Below are positions 59,999-64,000 of a stretch of DNA of 64,000 nucleotides, in pieces. Location of the stretch: NCBI GenBank assembly GCA_002342295.1, contig DDPR01000010.1, positions 57,394 through 121,393 of the forward strand, given 5' to 3'. The translations under genes and the position numbers were made by a program. The notes below the pieces were generated by a model. The model searched no databases, had not been told where the DNA came from, and saw only the letters and a list, made by a program, of their open reading frames with translations. Numbering within the stretch: the first letter of the stretch is position 1; every line of letters begins with the position of its first letter. The DNA is from Burkholderiales bacterium UBA2463. GTDB taxonomy: Bacteria; Pseudomonadota; Gammaproteobacteria; Burkholderiales; Burkholderiaceae_A.

Positions 59999-61177
59999 CT
60001 AGGCCCTCTCTTCGAGCACCTGAACGGCGGGGAGCGTCTTGCCCTCGAGGAACTCGAGAAAGGCGCCCCCTCCGGTTGAGATGTAGTCAATCTGATTGGT
60101 CACATTGAACTTCGCAATTGCGGCAAGCGTGTCGCCGCCGCCAGCCAGAGAAAATGCGGGGGAATGGGCAATTGCAGAGGCCAGCGTTCGGGTGCCACCA
60201 GAAAACTGCTCGATCTCAAAGACACCCACCGGGCCGTTCCAGACGATGGTTCCCGCGTGCGCAATGATGCTCGCCAGCCGAGCGGCAGTCTTCGGGCCAA
60301 TATCCAGAATCATGTCGTCACTGGCACAGTCGGTGGAGGCCACCTTGTTGGCGCGCGCCTGAGCCGAAAACTCATTGGCGGTGACGACATCCTCGGGAAT
60401 GGGAACGTCTGCACCACGCGACTTCATCATGGAGATGATGGTCTTGGCCTCCGGGATGAGATCGGGCTCCGCGAGAGATTTTCCAATGGGGAGGCCCACC
60501 GCAGCCATGAAGGTGTTTGCAATACCCCCGCCGACGATCAACTGATCGACCTTCTCGGCCAGGGCTCGAAGGATGCTGAGCTTGGTCGACACCTTCGACC
60601 CAGCCACGATGGCCACCAACGGCCGCTTTGGATCATGCAAAGCCTTGCCAAGCGCGTCCAGTTCTGCCGCCATCAGTGGGCCCGCGCAGGCAATCGGCGC
60701 AAAACGCGCCATCGCATGGGTGGTGGCCTCCGCCCGATGGGCTGTTCCGAAGGCATCATTGACATAGACATCGCAGAGGCTTGCCATCTTGCGCGCCAAG
60801 GCCTCGTCGTTCTTCTTCTCCCCCACCGAGAGGCGGCAGTTTTCCAGCAAAACAACCTCGCCCGGCTTGACTTCAAACCCGCCATCGACCCAGCTGCGGA
60901 TAAGGGGCACCTTGCAATGCATCAGCTCACCCAGGCGCAGGGCGACCGGCGCCAATGAGTCCTCAGGCGTAAAGACGCCCTCTGTGGGGCGCCCGAGGTG
61001 AGAGGTGACCATCACCGAGGCCCCCGCCCTCATCGCAAACTCAATGGCAGGAACGGATGCGCGAATGCGCGTGTCATCGGTGATGTGACCGTGGTGATCC
61101 TGAGGGACATTCAGGTCGGCCCGAATAAAGACCCGGCGGCCCGCCAGATCGAGGTCGGTCATTCGAAGAAACTTCAT
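59999..61177 (-). CDS. pgk: Phosphoglycerate kinase
   Basis: Forms ATP from 1,3-bisphosphoglycerate. The 392-residue protein has FIRADLNVPQD, VTSHLGRPTEG, NDAFGTAHRAEATT and, at the C-terminus, STGGGAFLEFLEGK. The ATG at 61177 (MKFLRMTDLDL) has AGGAGG 12 bases upstream; an in-frame start at 61261 lies inside gap. It begins 16 bases after the gap stop. Confidence 0.96.
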   Translation of the reverse strand: MKFLRMTDLDLAGRRVFIRADLNVPQDHHGHITDDTRIRASVPAIEFAMRAGASVMVTSHLGRPTEGVFTPEDSLAPVALRLGELMHCKVPLIRSWVDGGFEVKPGEVVLLENCRLSVGEKKNDEALARKMASLCDVYVNDAFGTAHRAEATTHAMARFAPIACAGPLMAAELDALGKALHDPKRPLVAIVAGSKVSTKLSILRALAEKVDQLIVGGGIANTFMAAVGLPIGKSLAEPDLIPEAKTIISMMKSRGADVPIPEDVVTANEFSAQARANKVASTDCASDDMILDIGPKTAARLASIIAHAGTIVWNGPVGVFEIEQFSGGTRTLASAIAHSPAFSLAGGGDTLAAIAKFNVTNQIDYISTGGGAFLEFLEGKTLPAVQVLEERA

Positions 61178-61193
61178 CGGGAGACCGCCCCTC

Positions 61194-62210
61194 CTATGTC
61201 GCCGACATGAGAGCCATCGTGGTGTCCAGCATACGATTTGAAAACCCCCATTCGTTGTCATACCAGGAGAGCACCTTCACAAGGTGTCCGTCGGGAGACA
61301 CGCGCGTCTGCGTGGCATCGAAGATGCTCGAGAGAGGGTTGTGATTGAAATCGATCGAGACCAGGGGCTCTAGGTTGTATCCCAGCACCGCTCGCATGGG
61401 GCCTTCACTGGCCGCATGAACCAGCGCATTCACCTCATCCACACTGGTGGCCTTGTTGGCGTGGAAGGTGAGATCGACCACCGAAACGTTAATAGTGGGC
61501 ACGCGCATGGCGTAGCCATCGAGCTTGCCATTGAGGTCTGGAAGGACCAGGCCGACCGCGGCGGCGGCTCCGGTCTTGGTTGGAATCATGGACATCGTGG
61601 CCGAGCGGGCGCGGCGTAGGTCTTCGTGATACACGTCCGTGAGCACCTGATCGTTGGTGTAGGCATGGATGGTGGTCATCAGACCCGAGGCCATGCCCAG
61701 CCCCTCATGCAGCACCTTCGCCAACGGGGCAAGGCAGTTGGTGGTGCATGACGCATTAGAGATGACCGTATGGGAGCCCCTCAAAATCTGGTGATTCACG
61801 CCAAACACCACGGTGGCATCAACATCCTTCCCGCCGGGCGCCGAGATGATGACCTTCTTTGCGCCCCCCGAAATATGGGCGGACGCTTTTTCCTTGGTGG
61901 TGAAAAATCCCGTGCACTCCATCACAACATCGACACCCAACTCGCCCCACGGCAACTCCGCAGGATTGCGATTGGCGAGCACACGAATGCGATCGCCGTT
62001 GACGATCATGTCGGTCCCATCGACCGAGACGGTCCCCGGAAAGCGGCCGTGCGCCGTATCGTGCTGGGTGAGGTGCGCGTTAGTCTCAGGCTTACCCAGA
62101 TCATTGATGGCAACGATTTGCAGGTCATGCTTCTTGCCGCCCTCATAGTGAGCACGCAGAACGTTTCGCCCAATTCGCCCATAGCCATTAATGGCAACCC
62201 GCACGGTCAT
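61194..62210 (-). CDS. gap: Glyceraldehyde-3-phosphate dehydrogenase, type I
   Basis: Oxidises and phosphorylates glyceraldehyde 3-phosphate with NAD. The 338-residue protein has the Rossmann motif VAINGYGRIGRNVLRA, the active-site Cys in SNASCTTNCLAPLAKV, and the C-terminal SWYDNEWGFSNRMLDT. A purine-rich GGGAAGGG site precedes the ATG. The gap to transketolase upstream is 42 bases. Confidence 0.97.
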   Translation of the reverse strand: MTVRVAINGYGRIGRNVLRAHYEGGKKHDLQIVAINDLGKPETNAHLTQHDTAHGRFPGTVSVDGTDMIVNGDRIRVLANRNPAELPWGELGVDVVMECTGFFTTKEKASAHISGGAKKVIISAPGGKDVDATVVFGVNHQILRGSHTVISNASCTTNCLAPLAKVLHEGLGMASGLMTTIHAYTNDQVLTDVYHEDLRRARSATMSMIPTKTGAAAAVGLVLPDLNGKLDGYAMRVPTINVSVVDLTFHANKATSVDEVNALVHAASEGPMRAVLGYNLEPLVSIDFNHNPLSSIFDATQTRVSPDGHLVKVLSWYDNEWGFSNRMLDTTMALMSAT

Positions 62211-62252
62211 GACGCCACCCTTCCCTTAGATCAACAATAAAAAGAACACGCT

Positions 62253-64000
62253 CTAGACAACTCGTCTTGCAGTCTCGGCCACCGCCTCAGCGGTCAGACC
62301 AAAATGAGCGTAAAGGTCTGCGGCCGGCGCAGACTCGCCAAAGGTATTCAGGCCAAGCACAGCGGCCGGCCCATACTTCCACCAGAAGTCCGTCACGCCC
62401 GCCTCCACGATGATGCGTGGCGCCCCTGCTGGAAGCACGCTCTCCTTGTAGGCTCTGGACTGCGCATCAAAGAGGTGGGTGCAGGGTATCGACACGACGC
62501 GCACACGAAGACCCTCGGCGCGCAGCGTGGCTGCCGCCTCCACCGTGAGCTGCACCTCCGAGCCCGTCGCCATCAGCACCACCTGGGGGCGCGCATCACT
62601 CGAGAGCACATAGGCCCCCTTGCGAACATGTTCAGCCGTCTTCATATCGCGGACCTGAGGGGCGAGGGCTTGGCGAGAGAGGAGGAGTGCGCTGGGGCCT
62701 GAGCGATGCTCAAGCGCACAGGCCCAGGCCACGGCCGTCTCCACAGCATCGGCAGGCCGCCAGACCTGAAGGCGGGGGATGAGGCGAAGGCTCGCCGCAT
62801 GCTCAACGGGCTGATGGGTGGGGCCATCCTCTCCAAGACCAATCGAGTCATGCGTAAAGACATGGATGACACGAAGGTGCATCAGGGCGGCCATGCGAAT
62901 GGCATTGCGACTGTAGTCGGAAAAGGTGAGGAAGGTGCCGCAGTAGGGAATGAGGCCGCCATGCAAGGCCGCGCCATTACAGATCGCGGCCATCCCGAAC
63001 TCTCGAACCCCATAGCTAATGTGTTGTCCCGGCGAGAGCCCGCCCCCATGATCGACCGTGAGTGTCTTGACGCCCTTCCAGTTGGTGAGGTTGCTGCCCG
63101 TGAGGTCGGCCGAGCCGCCCAGTAGCGCTGGTATGGACGGGCCAATCGCGTCGAGGACCATCTGAGATGCCTTGCGCGTGGCCACCTTGGGCGCATCTGC
63201 GCAGAGTTGCTGCAGGAGAGATTCCATTCGGCTCGAGAAGTCTCGTGGAAGGTCTCCCCGCATCCTCCTCTGAAAAAGAATGGCCTCCTCAGGATGCTGC
63301 ATCGAGTAAGCAGAGAAGAGGCTGTCCCACCCCCGCTGAGCGGCTGCGCCCTCTTCCCGTGCGTCCCAGGCCTGCGCGATGGCATCGGGAATAAAAAAGG
63401 GGGGGTACGTCCAACCAATGGACGCTCGGGCCAGCGCAATCTCTTCGTCGCCCAGCGCCTCGCCATGAACCTTGGCGGTTCCCGCTCGATTCGGCGATCC
63501 CTTACCAATAGTCGTCTTGCAGATGATGAGCGTCGGAGCAAGGCGCCCCTGGCGACCCCGGGCCGACCAAGATTTGGCCTGAGCAATGGCCTGATCAACC
63601 GCCGAGACATCGTGGCCATCGATCGGACCAATCACATGCCAGCCATAGGCCTCAAACCGTTTGGCGGTGTCATCTCTGAACCATCCATCCACCGGCCCAT
63701 CAATCGAAATTCCATTGTCGTCATAAAGGGCTATGAGTTTCGAGAGGCCCCAGACCCCCGCGAGTGCGCAGGCCTCGTGACTGATGCCCTCCATGAGGCA
63801 GCCGTCGCCAAGAAAGGCGTAGGTGTGATGATCAACAATCTCAAAGCCGGGCCGATTGAACTCAGCCGCGAGAAGGCGCTCGGCAAGTGCCATCCCAACT
63901 GCATTCGAGATGCCCTGACCGAGTGGGCCCGTGGTGGTCTCTACGCCCGGAGTCAGGCCTGCCTCGGGGTGACCAGGCGTCTTGGAATGAAGCTGTCGGA
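62253..64000 (-). CDS. tkt: Transketolase (partial, N-terminus beyond the window)
   Basis: Thiamine-diphosphate enzyme of the pentose phosphate and Calvin pathways. The visible 581 residues begin at the window edge with RQLHSKTPGHPEAGLTPG and then VETTTGPLGQGISNAVGM, the expected segment about 90-100 residues from the N-terminus. Downstream are FLGDGCLMEGISHEA (ThDP motif), YDDNGISIDGP, and in the pyrimidine domain HDSIGLGEDGPTHQPVEHAA. The frame is open through 64000, so the start lies outside. It heads the run tkt-gap-pgk-pyk-fba. Confidence 0.95.
   Translation of the reverse strand, partial: RQLHSKTPGHPEAGLTPGVETTTGPLGQGISNAVGMALAERLLAAEFNRPGFEIVDHHTYAFLGDGCLMEGISHEACALAGVWGLSKLIALYDDNGISIDGPVDGWFRDDTAKRFEAYGWHVIGPIDGHDVSAVDQAIAQAKSWSARGRQGRLAPTLIICKTTIGKGSPNRAGTAKVHGEALGDEEIALARASIGWTYPPFFIPDAIAQAWDAREEGAAAQRGWDSLFSAYSMQHPEEAILFQRRMRGDLPRDFSSRMESLLQQLCADAPKVATRKASQMVLDAIGPSIPALLGGSADLTGSNLTNWKGVKTLTVDHGGGLSPGQHISYGVREFGMAAICNGAALHGGLIPYCGTFLTFSDYSRNAIRMAALMHLRVIHVFTHDSIGLGEDGPTHQPVEHAASLRLIPRLQVWRPADAVETAVAWACALEHRSGPSALLLSRQALAPQVRDMKTAEHVRKGAYVLSSDARPQVVLMATGSEVQLTVEAAATLRAEGLRVRVVSIPCTHLFDAQSRAYKESVLPAGAPRIIVEAGVTDFWWKYGPAAVLGLNTFGESAPAADLYAHFGLTAEAVAETARRVV

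Overview
The window is a very compact stretch of bacterial chromosome of high GC content. Gene content and order point to a betaproteobacterium, probably of the order Burkholderiales. Typical blocks are argF-argG next to yajQ, dxs-ispA-xseB, rpsF-priB-rpsR-rplI-dnaB, rnfB-nth-DUF1841, grpE-dnaK-dnaJ, nadK-recN, dapB-bamE divergent from fur, and tkt-gap-pgk-pyk-fba-purC/E-purK. I see no tRNA, rRNA, insertion sequence, prophage, integron or CRISPR array. No gap between genes exceeds about 165 bases, so there is no long non-coding stretch. GTG and TTG starts, 1 to 4 base start/stop overlaps and overlapping convergent gene ends are frequent. The species cannot be named from this sequence alone.

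Layout. 1-5 kb: arginine synthesis (end of argF, argG), yajQ, and the isoprenoid set dxs-ispA-xseB on the other strand. 5-7.7 kb: a Rieske oxygenase alpha subunit coupled to a two-domain sulfurtransferase, facing a fumarylacetoacetase-family gene. 7.7-12.3 kb (minus strand): a solitary LutC-type gene, a 2-hydroxyacid dehydrogenase, rpsF-priB-rpsR-rplI and dnaB. 12.3-16.5 kb (plus): a 7Fe ferredoxin with its NADP reductase, an intracellular polyhydroxyalkanoate depolymerase, rnfB, nth and DUF1841. 16.5-22.4 kb: the complete AcnD/PrpF form of the 2-methylcitrate cycle. 22.4-29.4 kb: dnaJ, dnaK, grpE (with a near-perfect sigma-32 promoter), a glycosyltransferase, hemH and hrcA. 29.4-39.2 kb: nadK, recN, dapB, bamE, fur, a DsbD/ScsB-like protein, a ZapB-like protein, zapA, a TSUP transporter, a crotonase and lgt. 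39.2-45.7 kb: ilvD, cytochrome c, livHMGF and an SDR-like gene. 45.6-48.7 kb: a candidate selenium operon. 48.9-51.4 kb: a second ferredoxin reductase, an MBL hydrolase, DUF2237 and pdxH. 51.4-64 kb (minus): a long run from transketolase through lower glycolysis, a fused PurC-PurE, PurK, a Sua5-type protein and two orphan LIV-type permeases to a HIT-GNAT fusion.

The most unusual items are these. (1) A three-gene run of an exported rhodanese, selenophosphate synthetase (SelD/SenC) and a SenB-type selenosugar synthase has no selenoneine synthase (SenA) nearby. Its promoter carries a perfect 6+6 inverted repeat between the -35 and -10 boxes. (2) purC and purE form one open frame. (3) A HIT hydrolase domain is fused to a GNAT acetyltransferase domain. 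(4) Several regulatory or housekeeping genes (fur, hrcA, nadK, xseB) have a -10-like hexamer 6-7 bases before the start codon and no Shine-Dalgarno sequence, which suggests leaderless mRNAs. All functional calls come from reading the sequence and family knowledge; no database search was run.
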